64,000 bases of DNA, from positions 29,609-93,608 of the forward strand of contig SEEM01000013.1 in NCBI GenBank assembly GCA_004144595.1, given 5' to 3'. Shown here piece after piece: positions 1 through 14,118 of this stretch. The notes under the pieces are model-generated. The model had not been told where the DNA came from, ran no database searches, and saw only the letters and a list, made by a program, of their open reading frames with translations. The stretch comes from Hyphomicrobiales bacterium. GTDB lineage: Bacteria; Pseudomonadota; Alphaproteobacteria; Rhizobiales; Beijerinckiaceae. The position numbers and the translations under genes are program-made. Position 1 is the first letter of the stretch. Each line of letters begins with the position of its first letter.

Positions 1-93
1 GTTTCGCCGAACTCTCTCTTTTCCTGAGGGGAGACGGAAGGAACCTCTGTCCTATCTTCCGCACGACAATCCGCTTGCACGAACGGTGTATTC

Positions 94-115
94 GATATAA
101 AGATATCTTTATATC
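94..115. promoter_or_regulatory. Perfect 22-bp palindrome GATATAAAGATATCTTTATATC, candidate operator of the adjacent ArsR-type regulator
   Basis: Read directly; the sequence equals its reverse complement and lies 10 bp before the annotated start of the ArsR-methyltransferase ORF. Confidence 0.75.
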
Positions 116-124
116 TTTTTCCGT

Positions 125-1159
125 GTGGGCAGAGGGCGCGAACCGGTGCGGCAGCCGACAACATTGTCTTCCGATGTGCTTCTCGCAGGCTTGCGTGCGG
201 CCGGCGAGGAGACGCGGCTGCGCATTCTCGCCCTGCTCTCCGAAGGCGAGCTCTCGGTCTCCGACCTGACCGACATCCTCGGCCAATCGCAGCCGCGCAT
301 CTCGCGCCATCTCAAGCTTCTCGCCGAGGCCGGGCTGGTCAGGCGTTCGCGTGAGGGCGCCTGGGCCTTCTTCCGGCTCGACGAAACCGGGCCGGGCGGG
401 GCCTTCGCCGCCTCGCTGGCCGCCTGGCTCGACCTGAGCGATCCGGTGCTCGCTGCCGACCGGGAGAGGCTCGCCGCTGTTCGCACGACGCGGGCGGAGG
501 CTGCGCAGAATTATTTCGCCAGCGTCGCGCGGGACTGGGACCGGTTGCGCGGACTGCATGTGCCCGATCATGCGGTCGAGGCCGCGGTCGAGGAGGCCGT
601 CGGCGAGGGCTCGCCCGGAGCGATGCTCGATCTCGGCACCGGAACGGGGCGGATGCTGGAGCGGATCGCGCCGAAATTCGGCCGCGCCGTCGGCGTCGAT
701 GCCAATCACGCGATGCTGGCGGTGGCCCGCGCCAATCTGGAGCAGGCGGGGCTTTCCCGCGTCGAACTCCGGCAGGGCGACATCTATGCGCTGCCCTTCG
801 CGCGCGGCACCTTCGATCTCGTCGTCATCCATCAAGTCCTGCATTTCCTCGACGATCCCGGACGAGCCGTGCGCGAGGCCGCCGCGATGCTGGCGCGCGA
901 AGGTCGCTTGATCGTCGTCGATTTCGCGCCGCACGACATGGAATTTCTGCGAACCGAGCATGCGCATCGCCGGCTGGGCTTCTCCCGCCAGCAGATTGCC
1001 GCCTGGTTCTCCGAAGCGGGCCTGTCCTGCGACATCTCCCGCGAAGTCACCCTTGCCGATGGCGGCTCGGGCCAGCTCCCGGTCATGCTCTGGCGTGGCC
1101 GCGACCGGCGCGTCCAGGCCGATCCGCCGGTCCGCACGATCAATCTCGAGGTTGCGTGA
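125..1159 (+). CDS. ArsR-family HTH regulator fused to a SAM-dependent methyltransferase domain
   Basis: N-terminal winged HTH (LRILALLSEGELSVSDLTDILGQSQPRISRHLKLL) and class I MTase motif LDLGTGTGRMLE; upstream of metF. GTG start at 125 is uncertain. Confidence 0.88.
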   Translation: MGRGREPVRQPTTLSSDVLLAGLRAAGEETRLRILALLSEGELSVSDLTDILGQSQPRISRHLKLLAEAGLVRRSREGAWAFFRLDETGPGGAFAASLAAWLDLSDPVLAADRERLAAVRTTRAEAAQNYFASVARDWDRLRGLHVPDHAVEAAVEEAVGEGSPGAMLDLGTGTGRMLERIAPKFGRAVGVDANHAMLAVARANLEQAGLSRVELRQGDIYALPFARGTFDLVVIHQVLHFLDDPGRAVREAAAMLAREGRLIVVDFAPHDMEFLRTEHAHRRLGFSRQQIAAWFSEAGLSCDISREVTLADGGSGQLPVMLWRGRDRRVQADPPVRTINLEVA

Positions 1160-2070
1160 TGAATGCTTTCCGTCCCAGCCGCCACGGCTCGCGCCGTCCG
1201 CGCGTTTCCTTCGAATTCTTCCCGCCGAAATCCGAGGAGATGGAGGTCGCGCTGTGGGAGAGCGTGCGCCGGCTCGAGCCGGTCGGCCCCAGCTTCGTCT
1301 CGGTGACCTATGGCGCCGGCGGCTCCACCCGCGAGCGCACCCACGCCACCGTCAAGCGCATGATCGAGGAGACCGGGTTGAAGCCGGCTGCGCATCTGAC
1401 CTGCGTCTCGGCCTCCAGGTCCGAGGTGGACGAGGTCATCCGCTCCTATTGGGATGCGGGCGTGCGCCATGTCGTGGCCCTGCGCGGCGATCCGGCCGGC
1501 GGCCTCGGCACGACCTACGAGCCGCACCCCCAAGGCTACGACCAGACTTCGGACCTCGTCGCCGGCCTGAAGCGGATCGGCGACTTCGAGGTTACCGTTT
1601 CGGCCTATCCGGAGAAGCATCCGGAAGCCGCTTCGCTCGACGACGATATCGATGCACTCCAGAAAAAGGTCGATGCCGGCGCGACGCGGGCGATCACCCA
1701 GTTCTTCTTCGATAACGACGTCTATTTCCGCTATCTCGACAAGGTGCGTGCGCGCGGTATCGAAATCCCGATCCTGCCCGGCATCGTGCCCGTCGAGAAT
1801 TTCAAGCAAACCGCGAACTTCGCCCGCAAGACCGGCGCCAGCGTGCCGCAATGGCTGGCCGACCGTTTCGAGGGGCTGGAGGAGGATGTCGCGACCCGGC
1901 GTCTGGTGGCCGCTGCCGTCTGCGCCGAGCAGGTCCTCGACCTGATCGATCGCGGCGCTACCGACCTGCATTTCTACACGATGAACAAGGCCGACCTCGT
2001 CTATGCCATTTGCCATCTCGTGGGGTTGAAGCCCGAGAAGGCGGCGGCGCAGGCAGTGGCGGCGGAGTAA
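1156..2070 (+). CDS. metF: 5,10-methylenetetrahydrofolate reductase
   Basis: RVSFEFFPPKSEEME, SVTYGAGGSTRERT, ITQFFFDN motifs; ATGA overlap with upstream ORF. Confidence 0.95.
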   Translation: MMNAFRPSRHGSRRPRVSFEFFPPKSEEMEVALWESVRRLEPVGPSFVSVTYGAGGSTRERTHATVKRMIEETGLKPAAHLTCVSASRSEVDEVIRSYWDAGVRHVVALRGDPAGGLGTTYEPHPQGYDQTSDLVAGLKRIGDFEVTVSAYPEKHPEAASLDDDIDALQKKVDAGATRAITQFFFDNDVYFRYLDKVRARGIEIPILPGIVPVENFKQTANFARKTGASVPQWLADRFEGLEEDVATRRLVAAAVCAEQVLDLIDRGATDLHFYTMNKADLVYAICHLVGLKPEKAAAQAVAAE

Positions 2071-2073
2071 AAG

Positions 2074-2161
2074 CGTCATTGCGAGCGCAGCGAAGCAATC
2101 CAGGAGACGTAGAGCTCAGCGACCCCTGGATTGCTTCGTCGCTCCGCTCCTCGCAATGACG
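2074..2161. repeat. Intergenic inverted repeat (CGTCATTGCGAGCGCAGCGAAGCAATCCAGG / mirrored arm)
   Basis: Arms of ~31-37 nt that are reverse complements apart from a short indel, between metF and metH. Confidence 0.9.
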
Positions 2162-2196
2162 GCCATGACTGAGCATCAATTGGCGAAAGCGTAACG

Positions 2197-5949
<3,753 letters not shown>

Positions 5950-6005
5950 TTGCCTTCCAGTGTTGCGGCAGGCATCACGCCTGTCGCAGCGAGGGAGAGA
6001 TTGTC

Positions 6006-6440
6006 GTGACGACTGACGAGGCAAGGCTGATCCGCAAGGCGGTGGCGGCGGACCAGCCGCGCATCCACGCCATTCGCATGGGCGTGCGCGAGAACATCCT
6101 GAGCGACCCTTCCAAGGTGACGGCCGAGGATGTCGCCTGGTATCGCGAGCAGGCCATCTTCCTCGTCGCGGAAAGCGCGGGCGAGATCGCCGCCTTCGCG
6201 TGCGCCAATCATCAGACCGGTCTGATCTGGGCCTTGTTCGTCGACCCGGCTCTGGAAGGGCAGGGCCATGGCCGCGCCCTGCTCGATGCGGCGCTGGCGG
6301 GGCTGAAGGCTGCCGGCCATGCCCAGGCCTGGCTCGAAACCGGGGCGGGCACGCGGGCGGAACGCTTCTACATCCGCCACGGCTGGCGCGACATGGGCCG
6401 CGGCCTCGACGGGCAGACCGTCTTCACCAAGCTGCTCTGA
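6006..6440 (+). CDS. GNAT-family N-acetyltransferase
   Basis: ALFVDPALEGQGHGRALLDAAL acetyl-CoA motif; GTG start at 6006 preferred over the upstream extension. Confidence 0.8.
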   Translation: MTTDEARLIRKAVAADQPRIHAIRMGVRENILSDPSKVTAEDVAWYREQAIFLVAESAGEIAAFACANHQTGLIWALFVDPALEGQGHGRALLDAALAGLKAAGHAQAWLETGAGTRAERFYIRHGWRDMGRGLDGQTVFTKLL

Positions 6441-6447
6441 CGACAGA

Positions 6448-6469
6448 AAGCCGCCCGATGGGGCGGCTT
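6448..6469 (+). terminator. Possible hairpin terminator AAGCCGCCC-GAT-GGGGCGGCTT
   Basis: Stem-loop right after the GNAT stop, but no clear T-tract. Confidence 0.4.
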
Positions 6470-6559
6470 AAGCGCCGACGATTCGGGCGATCGCCGGGCG
6501 CCGAGCGCAAGGCGTTGGCACAGGGGCATCGCTCCGGCGGCAACGCCGCATCGGGAATG

Positions 6560-7501
6560 TCAGGCTGAAACGGCGGCAGGGCGCAGCCCGGTGGCTGGCC
6601 CGTCGAAGACGCGGACGCAATCCCCGCCTGCCAGGCCCGCGACATGGAGCGCCGCCTCGGCTTCCGTGAAAACGTCGTTCTGCTCGCGGTAGTTCTCCGG
6701 CTTCAGCAGGGCCGCGCCGATCGAAAGCGTGAAATCGATGACGAGGTAGCCCCGCGGCATCGGTCGACACAGCAGCTTGCGCGTGCCGGCGAGCATCGAG
6801 GCCAGGTAGCCCTTGTCGCACGGCATCCGCAGCATCAGAGCGAAAGCGCCCGGTCCTGTCTGGTCTATCGCCAGTGCATCGGGGAAGAGCCGGCGCAGGC
6901 GCTCGCCGAAGCAGCGCATGACGTCCTCGCCCGCAGCCCGGCCATGGTGTTCGACGATTGCCGGAAAGCTGTCGATCTCGAAGATCGCGACGGCGATACG
7001 GTCGGGCTCGCGATCCGGTGCCTGCCGGAAATGCCTGAGCGCTTCGGTTAAGCTGCGGCGCGCTGCGGGGCTGGTCGGCGGTTCCGCCCGTGTGAGGTTC
7101 GAAACGCCGTTCCACAAGCCCTTCTCGGCGGTCACGTCCTGCTTGGAGCCGAAGATCCTGATCGGCCGGCCATGCTGATGGCCGACGCCGACGATGAGAC
7201 GCATCCAACGCTTCTCGCCATTCACCGCCCTGATCCGGCAATCGAGCGCAAAACCCTGCCCGGTGCGGAGGCTGTTGCTGCGATGCTGCTCCATATCGCG
7301 CCTGGACCGCTCCTCGTAGAGATCGAGCGTCGCCTTGCGGTAGATCTCGCTGCCGCGCTGGAGGCCGAACAGGTCGTAGACGCCGTCCGTCCAGCTCAGC
7401 GTCTCGTTGGCCAGGTTGCATTCCCAGGCACCCAGCGCGGAAGGCGAGAGCGCGCTCTCGTAAAGGGGCCTGGTTGCTGCGACGAGCTGCTGGCTGTTCA
7501 C
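6560..7501 (-). CDS. PAS domain plus degenerate GGDEF-like domain protein
   Basis: PAS-like N-terminus (LGAWECNLANETLSWTDGVYDLFGL...GKQDVTAEK-type end); C-terminal GGDEF fold features (VAIFEIDSFPAIVEHHGRAAGEDVMRCFGERLR) without a GGDEF signature. Confidence 0.7.
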   Translation of the reverse strand: MNSQQLVAATRPLYESALSPSALGAWECNLANETLSWTDGVYDLFGLQRGSEIYRKATLDLYEERSRRDMEQHRSNSLRTGQGFALDCRIRAVNGEKRWMRLIVGVGHQHGRPIRIFGSKQDVTAEKGLWNGVSNLTRAEPPTSPAARRSLTEALRHFRQAPDREPDRIAVAIFEIDSFPAIVEHHGRAAGEDVMRCFGERLRRLFPDALAIDQTGPGAFALMLRMPCDKGYLASMLAGTRKLLCRPMPRGYLVIDFTLSIGAALLKPENYREQNDVFTEAEAALHVAGLAGGDCVRVFDGPATGLRPAAVSA

Positions 7502-7591
7502 GATGCCCCCCTACCGGTCGACCGGTGGAGGCAGACTATGTCCGGGAGCGTTAAGCGTCCCTTGCCGCATGCAGGAAAATCGAGCGCCGTC

Positions 7592-8820
<1,229 letters not shown>

Positions 8821-8824
<4 letters not shown>

Positions 8825-9585
8825 GCCGCAGCCTCCGGCAGATCCGCCTCTGGCAAGGCAGCACCTGCATCGAGCCCAGCCAGCGCGGCGCGGGCATCGG
8901 CCGGCTCCTGCCTGAGATCGCTGAGCAGATGGCCATCGCGGAAGCGGATCAGGCGCCTGGCATGGCGGGCGACCTCGGCATCATGGGTGACCAGGACGAC
9001 GGTGACGCCCTCGCGGTTGAGGTCCTGGAAGAGGGCGAGGATTTCGAGCGCGGTGCGGCTGTCGAGAGCGCCGGTCGGCTCGTCGGCGAGCAGCAGGCGC
9101 GGCTCGTTGACCAGCGCGCGGGCGATGGCGACGCGCTGCTGCTGGCCGCCGGAGAGCTGCATCGGGCGGTGATGGGCGCGCTCGGCAAGGCCGACGCGGG
9201 CAAGTGCGGCCAACGCGCGCCGCTTCCGTTCGGCACGGGCGACCCCGGCATAGACCATCGGCAGTTCGACATTGGCGCAGGCGTCGATGCGCGGCAGCAG
9301 GTTGAACTGCTGGAAGACGAAGCCGAGCTTGCGATTGCGAAGCTCCGCCAGCCCATCGCCCGACAAGGTCTCGACCGCGACGCCATCAAGCACGTAGTGC
9401 CCACCGCTTGGCCGGTCGAGGCAGCCGATGAGGTTCATGAAGGTCGATTTGCCGGAGCCGGACGGCCCCATCACGGCGGCGAGGTCGCCGGCATCGATCG
9501 CCAGCGAGACCCGGTCCAGTGCCGTGACGCGGCCGGAATCGAGATCGTAGACGCGCGAGAGGTCGCGGGTTTCGATCAGGGGCAT
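8821..9585 (-). CDS. MacB-type ABC transporter ATP-binding protein
   Basis: Walker A GPSGSGKST, signature LSGGQQQRVAIARAL, Walker B LLLADEPTGALD. Confidence 0.94.
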
Positions 9586-9620
9586 GGCGTGTGCTCCGTC
9601 GTCTGAGACGAGGCAGTACC

Positions 9621-9712
9621 GTCATGCTCGCCCTTGTGGCGAGCATCCGCGTCTTGAACGCGACTTTTGACCGGCGAAGACGTGGATGGTCGGGACAAGC
9701 CCGACCATGACG
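9621..9712. repeat. Two-hairpin REP-like element, copy 1
   Basis: GTCATGCTCGCC-CTTGT-GGCGAGCAT ... GAAGACGTGGATGGTCGGG-ACAAG-CCCGACCATGAC; same layout at 55.8, 60.1 and 63.7 kb. Confidence 0.88.
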
Positions 9713-9745
9713 TCGAGCGCGCGGACCAGTCTTGGTTGCTGACCA

Positions 9746-11491
9746 TCAGAACAGCCGCGGCCCGCGGGCGCGGGAGGCCGGCGGTTCGGGTGCCGTCGTC
9801 AGGCGCGGGCCGCCGCCGGTCACGACCTGCGCGCCATCCTTGACCTCGCCGGTCAGCAATTCGGTGAAGGCGCCATCGGTCGGGCCGAGCATCACCGTGA
9901 CAGGCTTGGGCTGGCCGGCCTCGTCGAGCACATAGACGCGACCGGGAACGCCCTGACGCGGTGCCCCGCGGCCTTCCTGCATGATCGCCTCGAACCTGGC
10001 ACGCCGCTCGGGGTCGAGCACGGCGCCGATCTTCGTGACGATCTCGTTGCGCGCCGTGCGGAAGGCGGCGCGCCGCTCCTCCGGCGAGAGCCCTGCCATG
10101 GCCTCGCGATTGCCGCGACGTTCCCGGAGGATTTCGCCGATCGCCTGCTTCTGCTCGGGCGTCGGCTGCAACTCGGTCTCGATCCGCTCGCGCAGGGCCG
10201 AGGCGGCGCGCGGGGCCCGTTCACCGGCATCCGGAACAACCACCGGTCCGCCGACAGAGGATGGCGGGGCGCCGGCCGCGCCGACAGGGCGGAAGCGCAG
10301 GGCGGCATTGGGTACGCGCAAAGCGTCCGGCCGGTCCTCGGTCACGACCTGAAGATTGGCGGTCATGCCCGGCAGGAGCGCCATGTCGCGATTCTCGACG
10401 CGGACGATGCCGGTATAGGTGACAACGTTCTGGATGGTCTGGGCACCGAGCCGGACCATCTCGACCCGGCCCTGGAAATTGCGGTTGGGATAGGCGTTGA
10501 CGGTGAAAGAGACCGGCTGGCCGGGCTTCAGCCGGCCGACATCGGCCTCGTCGATATTGGCATAGATGTCGATGGTGCGCAGGTCCTGCGCGATCTGGAA
10601 CAATGTCGGCGCCGAGAGCGAGGCGGCGACGGTCTGGCCGAGATCGACCTGACGCTGGACCACCACGCCATCGACCGGCGAGCGGATCTGCGTGCGTTCG
10701 AGATCGATCAGGATGTCCCGCAGCTTGGCATCGCGGCCGGCGATCAGGGCCTGGGAGGACTGGACCTGCCCCTCGCCGAGCTGGATATCGGCATCGAGCC
10801 CCTTGAGCTCGGCCTGCGCCGAGGCGAGCTGGGCCTCGTTCGAGGCGAGCGAGGCGGTCTGGACCTCGACCTGCGTGCGGGCTGTATCGAGGTTCTGTTG
10901 CGAGCCGGTGCTGCGGCTGAAGAGCTGCTCCTGCCGCTCGAAGGTTCGCTTCGCGTCGGCGAGCTGGGCGGAGGTGCGGGTGCGCTGCGCCTCGATATCG
11001 CGGATGAACGAATCCGCCTTGATCCGCGCGGCGCGGGCGCGTTCGAGCTGAGCGGTCTTGACGACGAGATCGGCCCTGGCCTGCTCGAGATCGGCCTGCG
11101 CGGCGTCCCGACGCGTCCGGATCTGATCGCTCTGCAGGCTGGCGACGACCTGGCCGGCCTTCACCTGCGAATTGTAGTCGGCGAGAACCTCGACGATCTG
11201 GCCGGACAATTGCGAGCCCACGAGCACGGTGGTGACCGGCGTCAGCGTGCCGGTGGCGCGCACCGCCGCAGTGATGCGGCCGCGATCGAGCGCCGCCGTG
11301 CGATAGGGCGGCTCGTTGGCGTTGCCGCCGGCAGGGCGCAGCGCCCAGTAGCCGGCAGCCACCGCAAGCACGATCAGCCCGGTCCCGATCAGCCATCTGC
11401 GCAAGGTCGTATCCCCATCCGTCCGCGCCTCGGCGCGGGCTTGGGAGAGATTGACAGAAACCGCGCCCTCCGGCGAGTTAACTTCCTGCAA
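9746..11491 (-). CDS. MacA/HlyD-type periplasmic adaptor with a Spy/LTXXQ-like insertion
   Basis: Single N-terminal TM, long coiled-coil hairpin, VDGVVVQRQVDLGQTVAA; inserted segment LQPTPEQKQAIGEILRERRGNREAMAGLSPEERRAAF...LDPERRARFEAIM. Confidence 0.88.
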   Translation of the reverse strand: MQEVNSPEGAVSVNLSQARAEARTDGDTTLRRWLIGTGLIVLAVAAGYWALRPAGGNANEPPYRTAALDRGRITAAVRATGTLTPVTTVLVGSQLSGQIVEVLADYNSQVKAGQVVASLQSDQIRTRRDAAQADLEQARADLVVKTAQLERARAARIKADSFIRDIEAQRTRTSAQLADAKRTFERQEQLFSRSTGSQQNLDTARTQVEVQTASLASNEAQLASAQAELKGLDADIQLGEGQVQSSQALIAGRDAKLRDILIDLERTQIRSPVDGVVVQRQVDLGQTVAASLSAPTLFQIAQDLRTIDIYANIDEADVGRLKPGQPVSFTVNAYPNRNFQGRVEMVRLGAQTIQNVVTYTGIVRVENRDMALLPGMTANLQVVTEDRPDALRVPNAALRFRPVGAAGAPPSSVGGPVVVPDAGERAPRAASALRERIETELQPTPEQKQAIGEILRERRGNREAMAGLSPEERRAAFRTARNEIVTKIGAVLDPERRARFEAIMQEGRGAPRQGVPGRVYVLDEAGQPKPVTVMLGPTDGAFTELLTGEVKDGAQVVTGGGPRLTTAPEPPASRARGPRLF

Positions 11492-11510
11492 TCTTTGACT
11501 TAGCCAGAGT

Positions 11511-12314
11511 TCAGGCGGTGCGGGCGCCCTGCGAGGCGGCGAGCAGGTCGCGCAGCGTGGTGATCGTCGAGGAATCGGCGACGCCGTCGACCTTGTCCGG
11601 GCGCCAGTGACGCTGGAAGGCCGCGACCACCGCCTCCAGCTTATCGTCGAAGACGCCGTCGACCGTCACGCCATAGCCCAGCATGGCGAACATCGCCTGC
11701 AGCGCCTCGACCGGCTGGCCGCTCTCGCCGCGGGCGAGGAAGCGCCCGCCGCGGATCGGAGCGGGTTCGCTCCATAGTCCGATGCCGGCCTCGGCGAAAC
11801 GGCGCCACGGGAATTTCTCGCCGGGATCGATCTTGCGGCCGGGCGCGATATCGGAATGGGCGAGCACGCGCTCGGACGGGATCGACCAGCGCTCGCAGAT
11901 GTCGCGGCAGAGGTTCAGCGTCGCCGCGATCTGCTCTTCCGGATAGTCGGGGAGGCCGCCGGGATGGCCGGGATTGGCGATCTCGATGCCGATCGAGCAG
12001 GAATTGACGTCGGTCTCGCCAGCCCAGTGCGAGGCGCCGGCATGCCAGGCGCGCCGGCCCTCCGGCACGAGCTGGAGCGTATGGCCGTTCTCGAAGACGA
12101 AATAGTGCGACGAGACCTGCGCGACCGGATTGCACAGCCATTGCAGCGCTTCGCCCGCGACCGGCATGCCGGTGTAGTGCAGGATCAGCATATCGGGCCG
12201 GCGGCCCGGCGTCCCGTCCGCATGCTTGCGCTCGCCATGGTTGGGCGAGGGGAAGATTTTTGCGGCGAAGCGGCTGTCGGGCTTGGCCGCGTCCGGCGAG
12301 GCGATGTCGGTCAT
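11511..12314 (-). CDS. N-acetylmuramoyl-L-alanine amidase (AmpD-like) with C-terminal peptidoglycan-binding domain
   Basis: LILHYTGMPVAGEALQWL, RRAWHAGASHW, VLAHSDIAPGRKIDPGEKFPW; PG_binding-like tail (VEALQAMFAMLGYGVTVDGVFDDKLEAVVAAFQRHWRP). Confidence 0.9.
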   Translation of the reverse strand: MTDIASPDAAKPDSRFAAKIFPSPNHGERKHADGTPGRRPDMLILHYTGMPVAGEALQWLCNPVAQVSSHYFVFENGHTLQLVPEGRRAWHAGASHWAGETDVNSCSIGIEIANPGHPGGLPDYPEEQIAATLNLCRDICERWSIPSERVLAHSDIAPGRKIDPGEKFPWRRFAEAGIGLWSEPAPIRGGRFLARGESGQPVEALQAMFAMLGYGVTVDGVFDDKLEAVVAAFQRHWRPDKVDGVADSSTITTLRDLLAASQGARTA

Positions 12315-12322
12315 GGAGCGGC

Positions 12323-13072
12323 TCAGGCGGGTTGCTGCGCGAGGCTGCGGTTCATGCCGCGTTCCCGTTGGATCGCGTCCCAGGCGGCATTGATGGCGGC
12401 GATGCGGCGGGTCGCGATGGCGATCGCTTCCTCCGGCAGGCCGCGGGCGATTTCGCGGTCGGGATGGGTCTCGGCGACGAGGCGGCGGTAATGGCGCTTG
12501 AGTTCGGCGTCGTCCATCTCGCGGCTGGCGCCAAGAACGAGGTAGGGATCGTCGGGGCGGCGGGCATGGCGGGCCTCGATCCGGGCAAAATCGGGCTCGG
12601 TGATGCCGAAGATGCCGGCGACGGATTGAAGATAGGCGTGCTCGGCCTCGTGGATCGCGCCATCGGCCGCGGCGATCAGGAAGAGCCCGTCGAGCACATC
12701 CTCAAGCAGGGCGGGCTCGTCCTTGAAGGCGGCGGCGATCTGCTCAGCATAGGCCTCGAAGCCGGCGCTGGTCTGCTTGGCGAGATCGAACAGCGCCTCG
12801 ATGCGCTGCTGCTGGTCGGGCGGGACATCGACGATGCGCCGGAACGCGGTGATCTCGTCGCAGGTCACGACCCCGTCGGAGCGAGCCATCTTGGCGGCGA
12901 GCGCGACGAGGCCGGTGGTGAAGACCAGCTCGCGCGGCGCTGCGCCGAAGGGCGCGCCCTCGCGGTCGACCAGGACATGGCCGGCGAGCGCGCCGACAAG
13001 TGCACCCAGCGGGCCGCCGATCACGAGGCCGAGTCCGCCGCCGCCCAGAGCGCCCCAGAAAGAGGAAGCCAT
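12323..13072 (-). CDS. TerB-like plus C-terminal DnaJ domain protein (DjlA-like)
   Basis: KMARSDGVVTCDEITAFRRIVDVP (TerB-like); YLVLGASREMDDAELKRHYRRLVAETHPDRE (J domain). Confidence 0.82.
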   Translation of the reverse strand: MASSFWGALGGGGLGLVIGGPLGALVGALAGHVLVDREGAPFGAAPRELVFTTGLVALAAKMARSDGVVTCDEITAFRRIVDVPPDQQQRIEALFDLAKQTSAGFEAYAEQIAAAFKDEPALLEDVLDGLFLIAAADGAIHEAEHAYLQSVAGIFGITEPDFARIEARHARRPDDPYLVLGASREMDDAELKRHYRRLVAETHPDREIARGLPEEAIAIATRRIAAINAAWDAIQRERGMNRSLAQQPA

Positions 13073-13424
13073 CACAAAACCGATCCCGTGAATCCGAATG
13101 CCCGGATGATGGAAGAAGGGGGCTTGTCCGCGCAAGAGCGCCCGGTGCGACGGCCTGCCGCGCCCAAAAAGTACATCCGGCCGCGAATGAGCCCGAAATG
13201 CGGCAGCTGATTCGCCTGCTTGATTCGTACCCGGAGGCCGGAAGCCGACAAAGATTTTTCAGCGAGCGAATACATATGAATACTGAATAGCTAAATACAG
13301 AATAGATTTATGTGAGCGCCTATTATTTTGGTTTTGTCTGAGAATGTGACAGATTATCGACACATTCGCCCATCAGTTGAGCGGCCCCATCGGCCAGTCA
13401 TGGCTCAACGGGGTTCAATACGAC

Positions 13425-14063
13425 ATGCGGTATATCTGTGGTGGTCTCGCGGTTACGTGCCTGATTAGCCTCTCCGGGGTGGCCCTGGCCGAGGAATTCG
13501 TCAACGCGGAAACGGACCCCAGAGCTATCGTTCGCCGCGACGCCGAGATCGCCCGTGCCAAGGCTGCCGAGGACAAGGGCGAGGAGGTCCAGGCCGAGGC
13601 GCCCAAGGCGCAGCCTGCGACCCGTGCTGCCAAGGCCGAAACCGAGAAGCACGAGACCCGCGCCAGCCGCGTGCCGGCTGCACCGGTCGGGGCTGAGGAC
13701 ATCAAGGCAATCGTGGCCCGCCATGCCGCCGCCAATGGCGTGCCGTTCTCGCTGGCCGACGCGATCGTGCGCGTCGAGAGCCGCTACAATCCCCGCGCTG
13801 CGCATGCCGGCAATTTCGGCCTGATGCAGATCCGCCACCAGACGGCGCGCGGCATGGGCTATTCCGGCGGCGCCGGCGGGCTGCTCGATGCCGAGACCAA
13901 CGCGCGCTACGGCATGAAGTACCTCGCCATGGCCTACAAGATGGCCGGCGGCGACACCTGCCGCACCATCATGAAATATCAGAGCGGCCATATGGCGACC
14001 CGGATGAGCGGCGCCAACCGCACCTATTGCGCCAAGGTGCGCACGATCACCGCCCGCAACTGA
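13425..14063 (+). CDS. Lytic transglycosylase (SLT domain) protein
   Basis: Signal-like N-terminus from ATG 13425; DAIVRVESRYNPRAAHAGNFGLMQIRHQTARGMGY, ALA-type MKYLAMAYKMAGGD. Confidence 0.85.
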   Translation: MRYICGGLAVTCLISLSGVALAEEFVNAETDPRAIVRRDAEIARAKAAEDKGEEVQAEAPKAQPATRAAKAETEKHETRASRVPAAPVGAEDIKAIVARHAAANGVPFSLADAIVRVESRYNPRAAHAGNFGLMQIRHQTARGMGYSGGAGGLLDAETNARYGMKYLAMAYKMAGGDTCRTIMKYQSGHMATRMSGANRTYCAKVRTITARN

Positions 14064-14118
14064 TCCGAAACGGCCCGGTTTTGCTTGACGCCGCGCGCGC
14101 CAGCGCGCATCTCCCCCT

